Positions 28,849 through 40,440 of a stretch of DNA of 64,000 nt are shown one piece after another. The notes under the pieces are model-generated. The model had not been told where the DNA came from. It saw only the letters and a list, made by a program, of their open reading frames with translations, and ran no database searches. How positions within the stretch are numbered: the first letter of the stretch is position 1; every line of letters starts with the position of its first letter. A program made the translations under genes and the position numbers. Source of the stretch: Austwickia sp. TVS 96-490-7B (GTDB lineage Bacteria; Actinomycetota; Actinomycetes; Actinomycetales; Dermatophilaceae); NCBI RefSeq assembly GCF_019331795.1, contig NZ_JAHPZL010000008.1, positions 402,605 to 466,604 of the forward strand. Reading direction: 5' to 3'.

Positions 28849-30378
28849 ATGAGTGAGGACTACTTGGCACGCATCGGAGGTCTCATCCGCGACGCGCGGC
28901 GCCACCAGGGGATGACCCAGGCGGAGCTGGCCGAACATCTCGGAACGAGCCAGAGCGCCGTCGCCCGGATTGAGCAGGGCAAACAGAATCTCAGCTTGGA
29001 GATGCTGGCCCGCATCGGGGAGTCTCTCGACTCCGAATTCGTCTCTTTGGGCTCGGCTGGTCCGCAGCACCTGCGGATCCGGGGTGGGACAAAACTGTCC
29101 GGCTCCATTGATGTGAAGACCAGCAAGAACGCTGCCGTCGCGCTGTTGTGCGCGTCGCTGTTAAACCGTGGCCGGACCACGCTGCGCAACCTAGCCCGGA
29201 TTGAAGAGGTCAACAGGATCGTCGAGGTCCTGCAGAGCATCGGCATGAAAATCCGCTGGCTCCCGGGGACCTCCGACTTGGAAATCACCCCGCCGGAGCG
29301 GGTCGACCTGTCAGCGATGGACCTTGATGCGGCTCGCCGGACCCGCACGATCATCATGTTTTTCGCACCGCTTTTACACGACTTTGACAGCTTCTCGCTC
29401 CCCTTCTCCGGGGGATGCGACCTCGGCTCACGCACCATCGAGCCGCATATGACGGCGCTGCGCAGCTTCGGACTGACCGTAGAAACCACCAACGGGTTCT
29501 ACGAGGCTCGCGTTGATAGCTCAGTGCGTCCGACCCGAGCGATCGTCCTCACCGAACGTGGCGACACCGTCACCGAAAATGCCTTGATGGCTGCTGCCCG
29601 ATACGAGGGCGAGACGGTCATCCGCAATGCCAGCCCCAACTACATGGTCCAGGACCTGTGCTTCTTCCTGCAGAAGCTTGGCGTGGAAGTCGAAGGCATC
29701 GGTACGACGACCCTGCACGTGCGGGGACGCAGCGAAATCGATGTCGACGTCGACTACTCCCCCAGCGAAGACCCCATTGAGGCGATGAGCCTGCTGGCGG
29801 CCGCTGTGGTCACGGAGTCCAGCATCACCATCCGCCGGGTCCCGATCGAATTCCTCGAAATCGAACTGTCATTGCTCTCCGAGATGGGCATGAAGTACGA
29901 GCTCGGTAGCGAATACCAGTCGGCCAACGGGATGACTCGACTCGTGGATCTCACGACGATCCCCGGCCCTCTTGTCGCCCCCATCGACAAGATCCACCCG
30001 ATGCCGTTCCCCGGCCTCAACATCGACAACTTGCCTTTCTTCGCTCTGATCGGTGCAGTTGCTGAAGGCCGGACCATGATCCACGACTGGGTCTACGAGA
30101 ACCGCGCCATCTACCTCACCGAACTCACCAAAGTGGGCGTGAAGGTGCAGCTACTCGACCCGCACCGAGTGCTCATTGACGGCCCCACCCGGTGGCGCGC
30201 CGCCGAAGTGGTCTGCCCGCCCGCGTTGCGCCCCGGTGTGGTGATTCTGCTGGCGATGCTCGCTGCCCCTGGCACGTCAGTGCTCCGCAACGTCTACGTC
30301 ATCAACCGCGGCTACGAAGACCTCGCGGAGCGCCTCAACGCCCTCGGCGCCAGCGTCACCATCTTCCGCGACATCTGA
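28849..30378 (+). CDS. XRE-HTH fused to a UDP-N-acetylglucosamine 1-carboxyvinyltransferase (MurA-like) domain
   Basis: 509 residues from ATG 28849. Residues about 1-65 are an XRE/Cro helix-turn-helix (LIRDARRHQGMTQAELAEHL, TSQSAVARIEQGKQNLS). From about 73 the rest is an EPSP/MurA fold: SGSIDVKTSKNAAV (substrate-binding Lys-Asn), SGGCDLGSR with the phosphoenolpyruvate-reactive Cys, TENALMAAA, and PFPGLNIDNLPFFALIGAVAEG with the catalytic Asp region (family: FPTDxQ). Key residues therefore remain, though spacing differs from housekeeping MurA, so full activity is uncertain. The protein may sense UDP-GlcNAc or cell-wall flux and control transcription. Similar fusions are annotated in other actinobacteria. 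It sits between fadB and dxs, convergent with the latter. Confidence 0.85.
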   Translation: MSEDYLARIGGLIRDARRHQGMTQAELAEHLGTSQSAVARIEQGKQNLSLEMLARIGESLDSEFVSLGSAGPQHLRIRGGTKLSGSIDVKTSKNAAVALLCASLLNRGRTTLRNLARIEEVNRIVEVLQSIGMKIRWLPGTSDLEITPPERVDLSAMDLDAARRTRTIIMFFAPLLHDFDSFSLPFSGGCDLGSRTIEPHMTALRSFGLTVETTNGFYEARVDSSVRPTRAIVLTERGDTVTENALMAAARYEGETVIRNASPNYMVQDLCFFLQKLGVEVEGIGTTTLHVRGRSEIDVDVDYSPSEDPIEAMSLLAAAVVTESSITIRRVPIEFLEIELSLLSEMGMKYELGSEYQSANGMTRLVDLTTIPGPLVAPIDKIHPMPFPGLNIDNLPFFALIGAVAEGRTMIHDWVYENRAIYLTELTKVGVKVQLLDPHRVLIDGPTRWRAAEVVCPPALRPGVVILLAMLAAPGTSVLRNVYVINRGYEDLAERLNALGASVTIFRDI

Positions 30379-30416
30379 CATCGCTAGGGGGTCTTCACCG
30401 ACCTGACACGGCTCAC

Positions 30417-30529
30417 GAAACGGCGGTGCCTCCCCGACACCATCGGGCGGACCCGGCCCGCTTCCACCAATGGCCAGACATGCTCCCGGACCGCCGCGAC
30501 GATTGATGTCGGGGAGGCACCGCCGTTTC
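30417..30529. repeat. Perfect 23-base inverted repeat with 67-base spacer between convergent genes
   Basis: Arms at 30417-30439 and 30507-30529 are exact reverse complements. The structure fills the gap between the HTH-MurA stop and the dxs stop, so it may serve as a bidirectional terminator. The arms are longer and the loop much larger than the other terminators in this window, which leaves room for a small non-autonomous element remnant. No flanking direct repeat is obvious. Confidence 0.7.
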
Positions 30530-30536
30530 ATCGACG

Positions 30537-32423
30537 CTACAGCTGCTCCGTGAGTTGAGCCGTGATGGCGGGAACAGTGAGGCCTATCTCCGCCAACACC
30601 TGCCCTCGGCTGGCGTGATCCAAGAAACGTTTTGGCACACCGCATTGCACCACCGCTGCAGTCACCCCAGCTTGGGAGAGCGCCAACGCGACAGCAGCGC
30701 CGATGCCACCGCCAACGAGATTGTCTTCAATCACCACGACCCGCTTCGCCGTACGAGCCAAATCGACCAGCTCTGCAGGCACCGGAAGGCACCAGCGTGG
30801 ATCGACCACCCGGACCCGCCGACCTGTCGCTGTGACCGTCTTGGCTACGCTCAACGCGGTCGGCACCATCGACCCAATCCCCACGATCAGGTCGTCGACC
30901 ATCGCCGGGTCTGATCCATCGGACGGGGCACTGGGCTCCGCCAGAACGTCGACGACCCCAGCCGAGCGCAACGCTTCCATCGGCGCTGGCGGGTTGCCCT
31001 TGGGGAAGCGGACCACAGTGGGCGCGTCATGGACATCAGCGGCCTCTGCGAGCGCGCGGTGGACCTGCTGGCCGTCGCGTGGTGCGGCCAGGCGCAGCCC
31101 GGGGACGATGTTGCTGAGGGTCATATCCCACATGCCGTTGTGGGATGCGCCGTCGTTCCCGGTGACTCCGGCTCGGTCGAGGACGAAGGTGACGCCAGCG
31201 TGGTGCAGCGCACAGTCCATGAGCATTTGGTCGAAGGCGCGGTTGAGGAAGGTGGAGTAGACGCACACCACTGGGTGTAGGCCGCCGTAGGCCATGCCTG
31301 CCGCCATAGTGACGGCGTGTTGTTCGGCGATGCCAACATCGAAGACTCGGTCGGGGAATCGTTCAGCGAAGCCTTTGAGTCCGACGGGGATGAGCATCGC
31401 GGCGGTGAGTGCGACGAGGTCCTCGCGTTGTTCGCCGAGTTTTTCTATCGCGTCGGAGAACTCGTCGGTCCACGAGTGCCCGCTGACTTCGAGCGGTAGT
31501 CCTGTTTCGGGGTTGATGACGCCTACCGCGTGGAATCGGTCGTCTACGTGGTTGCGGGCTGGTTGGTAGCCGTGGCCTTTTTTGGTCATGACGTGCACGA
31601 TCACGGGGGCGCCGAAGCCTTTGGCTTGGCGGAGCGCCACTTCGACGGCCTGTTCGTCGTGGCCGTCGACGGGGCCGACGTATTTCAGTCCGAGGTCTTC
31701 GAAGAGGCCTTGGGGTGCGACGATGTCTTTGAGGCCTTTTTTCATGCCGTGCAGGGTGTCTAAGGCGGGTTTGCCGACGACGGGTGTGCGGGTGAGCCGT
31801 TCTTTGCCCCAGGTGAGCAGTTTTTCGTATTCCCGGGTGGTGCGTAGCCAGCCCAGGTGTTCGGCGAGGCCGCCGATGGTCGGGGCGTAGCTGCGGGTGT
31901 TGTCGTTGACGACAACGACGAGGGGGAGGTCTTTGTCGCTGGCGAGGTTGTTTAAGGCTTCCCAGGCCATGCCGCCGGTGAGGGCGCCGTCGCCGATGAC
32001 AGCGACGGTCACTCGGTCGTTCTCGCCGCGGAGTCGACGCGCGTGCGCGATACCTGCAGCCCAGGACAGAGAGGCTGAGGCGTGGCTGTTTTCTACGACG
32101 TCGTGGTCGGATTCGGCGCGGGAAGGATATCCGGACAGGCCGCCTTTGGTGCGTAGGCCAGAGAAGTCCTGTCGACCGGTGAGCAGTTTGTGGACGTAGG
32201 AGATATGTCCGGTGTCGAACACGATCGTGTCTTGCGGGCTGTCAAACACCCGGTGGAGAGCGACAGTGAGTTCGACGACTCCCAGGTTGGGGCCGAGGTG
32301 CCCCCCGGTGGCCGAGACGGCCTGGACCAGGAAGACGCGGATCTCCTCGGCGAGATCGGCGAGTTGCGCGGCGTCGAGACGACGTACGTCCTCGGGTCCG
32401 TGGATCTGGGCGAGCAACGACAC
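30537..32423 (-). CDS. dxs: 1-deoxy-D-xylulose-5-phosphate synthase
   Basis: 628 residues from GTG 32423 ([17 protein letters not shown]). Thiamine-diphosphate site: [16 protein letters not shown] with VVNDN. The catalytic His region is [14 protein letters not shown], and the pyrimidine domain has [17 protein letters not shown]. It condenses pyruvate and glyceraldehyde 3-phosphate to feed isoprenoid synthesis. AAGGTCACC precedes the start as a modest ribosome binding site. Full length for the family. Confidence 0.96.
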   Translation of the reverse strand: MSLLAQIHGPEDVRRLDAAQLADLAEEIRVFLVQAVSATGGHLGPNLGVVELTVALHRVFDSPQDTIVFDTGHISYVHKLLTGRQDFSGLRTKGGLSGYPSRAESDHDVVENSHASASLSWAAGIAHARRLRGENDRVTVAVIGDGALTGGMAWEALNNLASDKDLPLVVVVNDNTRSYAPTIGGLAEHLGWLRTTREYEKLLTWGKERLTRTPVVGKPALDTLHGMKKGLKDIVAPQGLFEDLGLKYVGPVDGHDEQAVEVALRQAKGFGAPVIVHVMTKKGHGYQPARNHVDDRFHAVGVINPETGLPLEVSGHSWTDEFSDAIEKLGEQREDLVALTAAMLIPVGLKGFAERFPDRVFDVGIAEQHAVTMAAGMAYGGLHPVVCVYSTFLNRAFDQMLMDCALHHAGVTFVLDRAGVTGNDGASHNGMWDMTLSNIVPGLRLAAPRDGQQVHRALAEAADVHDAPTVVRFPKGNPPAPMEALRSAGVVDVLAEPSAPSDGSDPAMVDDLIVGIGSMVPTALSVAKTVTATGRRVRVVDPRWCLPVPAELVDLARTAKRVVVIEDNLVGGGIGAAVALALSQAGVTAAVVQCGVPKRFLDHASRGQVLAEIGLTVPAITAQLTEQL

Positions 32424-32647
32424 GGCGGTGACCTTCCCCTTTCATGGGCGACCGTCCGAGCCTACGCTGTCTGCACAGGTCCGCGTGGCCTGCGGTGGGC
32501 ACTGGTGAGACGGTGTGCACGGCGGTACGCCGGGACTGTTGATGTGTTCCAGCCGGATGTAGCCCGCAAATACTCTGAGTCCCTAAGACCTTCGAGTTTG
32601 GGATGAGTGACTAAGCCAGCGATGCGGGCCGCGGCTAAGGTGAGGGG

Positions 32648-33091
32648 ATGCCCAGCATCTTCAGCCGCATCATGGCCGGGGAGATCCCCGGCCGGTTCGT
32701 CTGGACCGACGAACACTGTGTCGCTTTCCTCACGGTTGCACCGCTGACTCCGGGGCACACGTTGGTCGTGCCGCGGGATGAGGTCGCTCAATGGACCGAT
32801 GCCGACCCTGAGTTGCTCTCCCACCTGGTTCAGGTCGCTCAGACCATAGGCCGTGCGCAACAGCAGGAGTGGCCCAGCCCGAGGGTGGGTTTGCTGGCGC
32901 AGGGTTTCGAGGTCCCGCACCTGCATCTGCACGTGTGGGCCGCGAGCTCGCCAGCGGACTTCGACCTGCATCGCGCGGACCACGACCCCGACCCTGTCCG
33001 GATGGATCAAGACGCCGTCCGGCTGCGGGCTCGGCTACGCACACTGGGGCATGGCGCATTCGTGCCGCCGGAGGACAGCCCCGGAAGGTGA
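32648..33091 (+). CDS. HIT (histidine triad) family protein
   Basis: 147 residues from ATG 32648 (MPSIFSRIMAGEIPGRFVW, the usual HIT opening). The triad is VPHLHLHVW near residue 95, with TPGHTLVVPRDEV upstream. HIT proteins hydrolyse nucleotide phosphoramidates or related dinucleotides; the physiological substrate is unknown. It is divergent from dxs (224 bases) and convergent with polA. Confidence 0.92.
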   Translation: MPSIFSRIMAGEIPGRFVWTDEHCVAFLTVAPLTPGHTLVVPRDEVAQWTDADPELLSHLVQVAQTIGRAQQQEWPSPRVGLLAQGFEVPHLHLHVWAASSPADFDLHRADHDPDPVRMDQDAVRLRARLRTLGHGAFVPPEDSPGR

Positions 33092-33141
33092 GCTACCGGG
33101 GCTTGTCCAGGCAGGGGCGTCTCCGCTCGCTGGCATCGTGA

Positions 33142-35832
<2,691 letters not shown>

Positions 35833-35914
35833 ATGTGGCAGCCTAGGGGCACCTCCCCGTGAGGGCGAAGAATGTCGTCGGTCACCGTGGTGGCCACCAC
35901 GAAGGGAACCGGTG

Positions 35915-36361
35915 ATGGTGACACCATCTGCACAGTTGCACGGCACGGTCCTTGACCTCGCGGATACCCTGCTCGGTCGGATGGGGATTGAGGTGGTGGA
36001 GCAGGGCGCGCACTGCACCACAGGCACCATGCCGGTCGCGGGGAATCAGCAACCGTATGGTTTGTTGCACGGCGGTGCCAGTGCCGTGCTCGCTGAGACT
36101 CTTGGGTCGATCGCCGCGGCGCATTATGCAGCGAGTCGTGGTCGGCTTGCGGTGGGAGTGGAGCTGAACTGCACGCATCATCGGGCGGTCCGTGAGGGCA
36201 TCGTCAGGGGGACGGCGACGATGGTCCACGGCGGAGGCACTGTCGCGACGTACACGGTGGAAATTCGAGACGAGCAGGAACGTTTGGTGTGTACCTCGCG
36301 GCTGACGTGCATGCTGGTTGCCGCGGCGCCGGGTGCGTCCCGTAATGGCGAGGCCAGCTGA
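35915..36361 (+). CDS. PaaI-type hotdog thioesterase
   Basis: 148 residues from ATG 35915, preceded by AAGGGAA; the frame is open further upstream. The hotdog signature is YGLLHGGASAVLAETLGSIAA followed by VGVELNCTHHRAVREG. These enzymes hydrolyse aryl- or acyl-CoA thioesters; the substrate is not predictable. It is divergent from polA and convergent with pdtaR, ending just before a strong terminator. Confidence 0.88.
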   Translation: MVTPSAQLHGTVLDLADTLLGRMGIEVVEQGAHCTTGTMPVAGNQQPYGLLHGGASAVLAETLGSIAAAHYAASRGRLAVGVELNCTHHRAVREGIVRGTATMVHGGGTVATYTVEIRDEQERLVCTSRLTCMLVAAAPGASRNGEAS

Positions 36362-36373
36362 AGGGTCGTGTCA

Positions 36374-36420
36374 CAGTGATGGGGCCGGTCCCGACGGTGG
36401 TCGGACCGGCCCCATCACTG
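36374..36420. terminator. Bidirectional terminator between thioesterase and pdtaR genes
   Basis: A perfect 18-base inverted repeat (36374-36391 with 36403-36420) and an 11-base loop between convergent stop codons. Confidence 0.88.
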
Positions 36421-36441
36421 GTGCTGTCGTGGGTCGCGATG

Positions 36442-37113
36442 TCAGCGTTTTTTCTTGCTGCCGCTGGGCAGCCCATCAATGACAAGCTGAGCGACCTCGC
36501 GCATGCCCAGACGCCGGTCCATTGCGGTCTTTTGGATCCACCGGAAAGATTCGGATTCAGTCAGGCCCATCTGCTCCTGCAGGATGCCTTTGGCTCGGTC
36601 CACTGCTTTGCGGGTTTCTAACCGCTCGCCCAGATCGGCGATTTCGGCTTCCAGCGCGTGGAGTTCAGCCCACCGGGACCGGGCGATGTCCAAGGCAGGC
36701 CGCAGGTCGTCGATGGTAAACGGCTTGACGACGTAAGCCATGACCCCGGCGTCGCGGGCTCGTTCAACGAGATCACGATCGCTGAACGCGGTGAGCATGA
36801 TGCATGGGGCGATCCGCTCCTTGCCGATGATCTCGGCGGCGGAGATGCCGTCCAGAACGGGCATCTTAACGTCGAGGATCACCATGTCAGGTTGTTGCTC
36901 CCGGGCCATGGCCACGGCTTGCTCTCCGTCGCTGGCCTGTCCGACAACCTCATAGCCCGAATCGTCGAGCATCTCAGCCAGGTCGAGTCGAATGAGGGCT
37001 TCATCCTCGGCGACCACGACTCGAGGTGCCCCACCAGCAGCGCGATCGGTCATCGCAGACTGCGGACGCGCAGGCGGAGGGGTGGGTACAGGAACGTCAG
37101 GCTTTTCGGTCAC
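36442..37113 (-). CDS. pdtaR: Response regulator with ANTAR RNA-binding output domain (PdtaR-like)
   Basis: 223 residues from GTG 37113 with AGGA 8 bases upstream. The receiver domain has VVAEDEALIRLDLAEML, phosphoacceptor Asp in VILDVKMPVLDG, and Lys in YVVKPF. The C-terminal ANTAR domain (RKAVDRAKGILQEQMGLTESESFRWIQ) binds dual stem-loop RNA to relieve transcription termination. In mycobacteria the partner is the PdtaS kinase, which is not encoded in this window. The protein ends with a Lys/Arg-rich tail. Confidence 0.92.
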   Translation of the reverse strand: MTEKPDVPVPTPPPARPQSAMTDRAAGGAPRVVVAEDEALIRLDLAEMLDDSGYEVVGQASDGEQAVAMAREQQPDMVILDVKMPVLDGISAAEIIGKERIAPCIMLTAFSDRDLVERARDAGVMAYVVKPFTIDDLRPALDIARSRWAELHALEAEIADLGERLETRKAVDRAKGILQEQMGLTESESFRWIQKTAMDRRLGMREVAQLVIDGLPSGSKKKR

Positions 37114-37203
37114 GCGATCATCCTAGTGAATCGGCTGAACGGCGGGCTTCGCAGCTCGACGCAACCCACCTGGGTGTCACGGGCGTCATTGGCCTTGGCT
37201 AGT

Positions 37204-37289
37204 TGGTGCCGGGAGCGGGACTTGAACCCGCACGACCTTTCGGTCAAAGCATTTTGAGTGCTCCGTGTCTGCCATTCCACCATCCCGGC
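37204..37289 (-). tRNA. tRNA-Leu(CAA)
   Basis: Class II tRNA of 86 bases including encoded CCA (37206-37204). Acceptor stem GCCGGGA/TCCCGGC, anticodon loop CTCAAAA with anticodon CAA, a long variable arm (TGACCGAAAGGTCG) and T-arm CGGGTTCAAGTCCCG. Confidence 0.95.
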
Positions 37290-37360
37290 GAGGGCGCGGT
37301 GTGCTCGCCTAGCATACGACCTTTTTGTCGATGCTCGAACCACACCTCCCCCTGAAGTGG

Positions 37361-37400
37361 TCGTGGGCCCTCCCAGACTGATGCCTGGGAGGGCCCACGA
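37361..37400 (-). terminator. Terminator after pyk
   Basis: A perfect 16-base inverted repeat (37361-37376 with 37385-37400) and an 8-base loop, beginning 13 bases beyond the pyk stop on its transcribed side. Confidence 0.85.
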
Positions 37401-37412
37401 TGACCCATCGGG

Positions 37413-38831
37413 TCAGCTATCGACGCTGCCCACCACGTGCACACGCAGCGAGTTTGTCGTGCCGCTGACACCGAACGGACGCCCGGCCACCACGACCAAG
37501 ACATCACCTTGGGTCACCACACCCTCGGACAGCAGTGCGTGGTCAACCGCCTCCACCATGGTGGACATGTGGCTGAACTGCGGGATGACGAACGCCCGAA
37601 TACCCCAGGTCAACGACAACCGTCGCGCAGTTTCACCATCCGTGGTGAACGCCAGCATCGGCAGCGCTGACCGGACCCGCGACATCCGACGAGCCGAGTC
37701 ACCGGAAGAGGTGAAGCACACCAAATACTTCGCCTGCAACTGGTGCCCAATCCGCGCCGCAGCAGCGGTCACAGCTCCACCGACCGTGGACGGCTCGGTC
37801 CCCAACGGGGGAATCCGGGACAGCCCATGATCCTCGGTGTTTTCGATGATTCGAGCCATCGTACGAACGGCGTTGATCGGCCAGGACCCGACGCTGGTCT
37901 CTCCGGAGAGCATGAGCGCGTCGGCACCGTCGAGGACAGCGTTAGCGCAGTCACTCGCCTCCGCGCGGGTCGGTCGACTGTTGTCGATCATGGACTCCAG
38001 CACCTGAGTGGCCACGATGACCGGCTTCGCCTCCCGACGAGCCAGAGCGACCGCCTGCTTCTGCACCAGCGGGACCTCTTCAAGGGGCATCTCGACGCCC
38101 AGGTCACCCCGGGCCACCATGATGCCGTCGAAGGCTCGGATGATCTCCGCGAGGTTGGCAACAGCCTGAGGCTTCTCAATCTTGGCAAGCACAGGCCGAC
38201 GGACCTGCTCGTCTTCCATGATCTCGTGGCAACGGATCACGTCACGAGCATCACGGACGAAGGACAACGCGATCCAGTCGGCGCGGTTGCGCAGGGCCCA
38301 GCGCAAATCTTCCTCGTCCTTGTCGGACAGGGCCGGGACACTCACCGGCACTCCGGGCAGGTTGATGCCCTTGTTGTTGGAGATGGTGCCACCCTCGACG
38401 ACCTCGGTCACCACGTCAGTGGCGCTGACCTCAGTGGCCCGCAAGGTGATCTTGCCATCGTCCACCAGCAGCAGATCACCGGGACGGACGTCTCCAGTGA
38501 GGCCCTTGAAGGTGGTGGACACACGCTCTGCGTCACCTTCGACATCGTCGATGGTGATGGTGAAGCGGTCGCCGTCGTTGAGGAGCACGGGGCCGGTGGC
38601 GAACCGGCCGGTGCGGATCTTGGGACCCTGGAGGTCGACGAGGATGGCCACATTGCGTCCGGCGTCGTCAGCTGCCTGACGGACCATGGCGATATGACGC
38701 TCGGCGTCCTCGTACGAACCGTGAGAGCGGTTGATCCGGGCGACATCCATACCCGCGTCGACGAGGGCACGGATCTTGTCGGGGGAATCGACCGCGGGAC
38801 CAATAGTGCAAACGATCTTGGCGCGACGCAT
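37413..38831 (-). CDS. pyk: Pyruvate kinase
   Basis: 472 residues from ATG 38831 (MRRAKIVCTIGPA); an ATG at 38840 would add three residues. Active-site features: INRSHGSYE, VDLQGPKIRTG, catalytic Lys in LAKIEKPQAV, the metal site RGDLGVEMPLEEV and GVEM. The C-terminal domain carries VCFTSSGDSARRMS and AGRPFGVSGTTNSLRV. It makes pyruvate and ATP from phosphoenolpyruvate. It follows gltD after a hairpin and probably has its own promoter in the 150-base gap. Confidence 0.96.
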   Translation of the reverse strand: MRRAKIVCTIGPAVDSPDKIRALVDAGMDVARINRSHGSYEDAERHIAMVRQAADDAGRNVAILVDLQGPKIRTGRFATGPVLLNDGDRFTITIDDVEGDAERVSTTFKGLTGDVRPGDLLLVDDGKITLRATEVSATDVVTEVVEGGTISNNKGINLPGVPVSVPALSDKDEEDLRWALRNRADWIALSFVRDARDVIRCHEIMEDEQVRRPVLAKIEKPQAVANLAEIIRAFDGIMVARGDLGVEMPLEEVPLVQKQAVALARREAKPVIVATQVLESMIDNSRPTRAEASDCANAVLDGADALMLSGETSVGSWPINAVRTMARIIENTEDHGLSRIPPLGTEPSTVGGAVTAAAARIGHQLQAKYLVCFTSSGDSARRMSRVRSALPMLAFTTDGETARRLSLTWGIRAFVIPQFSHMSTMVEAVDHALLSEGVVTQGDVLVVVAGRPFGVSGTTNSLRVHVVGSVDS

Positions 38832-38920
38832 GAATTCCATTCTACGTCTGCCTCAGCGAATCGTTGACCAGGACAACTGTCCAGGCGTGGCGCGTCCCCC
38901 TCAAAGCCCCCTGAGCGCTC

Positions 38921-38974
38921 TCGGGCGAGGGACTGTCCCACCGGCAGAAAGCCAGGTGAGAATCCCTCGCCCGA
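38921..38974 (-). terminator. Terminator after gltB-gltD
   Basis: A perfect 12-base inverted repeat (38921-38932 with 38963-38974) and a 30-base loop, immediately past the gltD stop codon. Promoter elements for pyk must lie between it and 38831. Confidence 0.65.
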
Positions 38975-38982
38975 AAGAGATC

Positions 38983-40440
38983 TCAGACGGTCAACGGCCT
39001 GTCTGTAGGGTCGATCGGCCGCGGCAAAGCCGACGAACCAGTCAACCATTCGTCGACCCCATGCGCACACGCCCGCCCTTCGGCGATCGCCCACACGATC
39101 AGCGACTGACCCCGCCCACAGTCTCCAGCTACGAAGACACCCGGGACTGAAGTCATGTAGGAAGAATCACGGACCAGAGCACCACGTTCATCTAGGTCAA
39201 GTCCCAACTGCTCGACCAGGCCTGCCTGCTCCGGACCCACAAAACCCATCGCTAGGAGCACCAGCTGAGCCGGAAGCACCCGCTCTGTGCCCTCGACCTG
39301 CACCAGCCGACCCTGTTCCTGGCGGACTTCGGCGATCTTGATGCCGCCCACACGTCCCTGGCCATCATCGACAATCTCCAGGGTGTTCACCGCGTAGACC
39401 CGCTCGCCACCCTCCTCATGCGCGCTGGCCACCCGATACAACATCGGGTACGTCGGCCACGGCTGCCCCGGCGCACGGTCGGTCGGAGGCTTCGGCATGA
39501 TCTCCAAGCTGGTCACCGACCGCGCACCCTGCCGCAGCGCCGTACCAACGCAGTCAGCTCCGGTGTCACCGCCACCAATCACCACGACATCTTTGCCGGT
39601 AGCCACGACCTGGTCAGTGACCTCCTGGCCAGTGGCAACCCGGTTGGCCTGCGGCAGATAGGCCATCGCCTGCACGACACCATCCAAGTCATGACCAGGA
39701 ACAGCAAGTCCCCGCGGCACCGTCGATCCGATAGCCACGACGACTGCGTCGTAACGACGGCGCAGTTGCGCACCAGTGATGTCCTCCCCCACCGCGACAC
39801 CGGTGCGGAAACGAGTACCTTCAGCTCTCATCTGAGCCAACCGGCGATCCAAAACGGACTTTTCCATCTTGAACTCAGGAATGCCGTACCGAAGCAACCC
39901 GCCCGCTTTATCAGCCCGTTCAAACACCGCCACTGTGTGTCCAGCTCGGGTCAGCTGTTGAGCCACAGCCAGACCCGCCGGGCCAGAACCGACAACCGCC
40001 ACCGTATGCCCCGACAGCCGCTCCGGCGGCATCGGCTGCACTCGACCGTCATCGAAAGCTCGCTCAATCGCCGTCACCTCGACCTGCTTGATCGTGACCG
40101 GGGGCTGATTAATCCCCAACACGCACGCCGTCTCACACGGTGCCGGACACAACCGCCCCGTGAACTCAGGGAAGTTGTTGGTGGCATGCAGCCGCTCGAT
40201 CGCATCACCCCACCTCCCCCGCCAGGCGAAAGTGTTCCAATCAGGAATGATGTTGCCCAACGGGCAACCGCTGTGACAGAACGGGATACCGCAGTCCATG
40301 CAACGGCTCGCCTGCTCTTGCAACTCCCCGACGGGTTGAGATTCATACACCTCGGACCAGTCGGTCAACCGCACCGGCACCGGACGACGAGTCGGCAGAC
40401 GACGCTCACGATGGGTCAAAAAGCCCTGGGGGTCAGCCAC
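38983..40440 (-). CDS. gltD: Glutamate synthase small subunit
   Basis: 485 residues from GTG 40440 ([14 protein letters not shown]), with GGAGG about 6 bases upstream; it overlaps gltB by 8 bases. The N-terminal iron-sulfur cysteines are [13 protein letters not shown] and [12 protein letters not shown] and NADPH sites are [15 protein letters not shown] and [11 protein letters not shown]; the C-terminus has [14 protein letters not shown]. It passes electrons from NADPH to the large subunit. Confidence 0.96.
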   Translation of the reverse strand: MADPQGFLTHRERRLPTRRPVPVRLTDWSEVYESQPVGELQEQASRCMDCGIPFCHSGCPLGNIIPDWNTFAWRGRWGDAIERLHATNNFPEFTGRLCPAPCETACVLGINQPPVTIKQVEVTAIERAFDDGRVQPMPPERLSGHTVAVVGSGPAGLAVAQQLTRAGHTVAVFERADKAGGLLRYGIPEFKMEKSVLDRRLAQMRAEGTRFRTGVAVGEDITGAQLRRRYDAVVVAIGSTVPRGLAVPGHDLDGVVQAMAYLPQANRVATGQEVTDQVVATGKDVVVIGGGDTGADCVGTALRQGARSVTSLEIMPKPPTDRAPGQPWPTYPMLYRVASAHEEGGERVYAVNTLEIVDDGQGRVGGIKIAEVRQEQGRLVQVEGTERVLPAQLVLLAMGFVGPEQAGLVEQLGLDLDERGALVRDSSYMTSVPGVFVAGDCGRGQSLIVWAIAEGRACAHGVDEWLTGSSALPRPIDPTDRPLTV

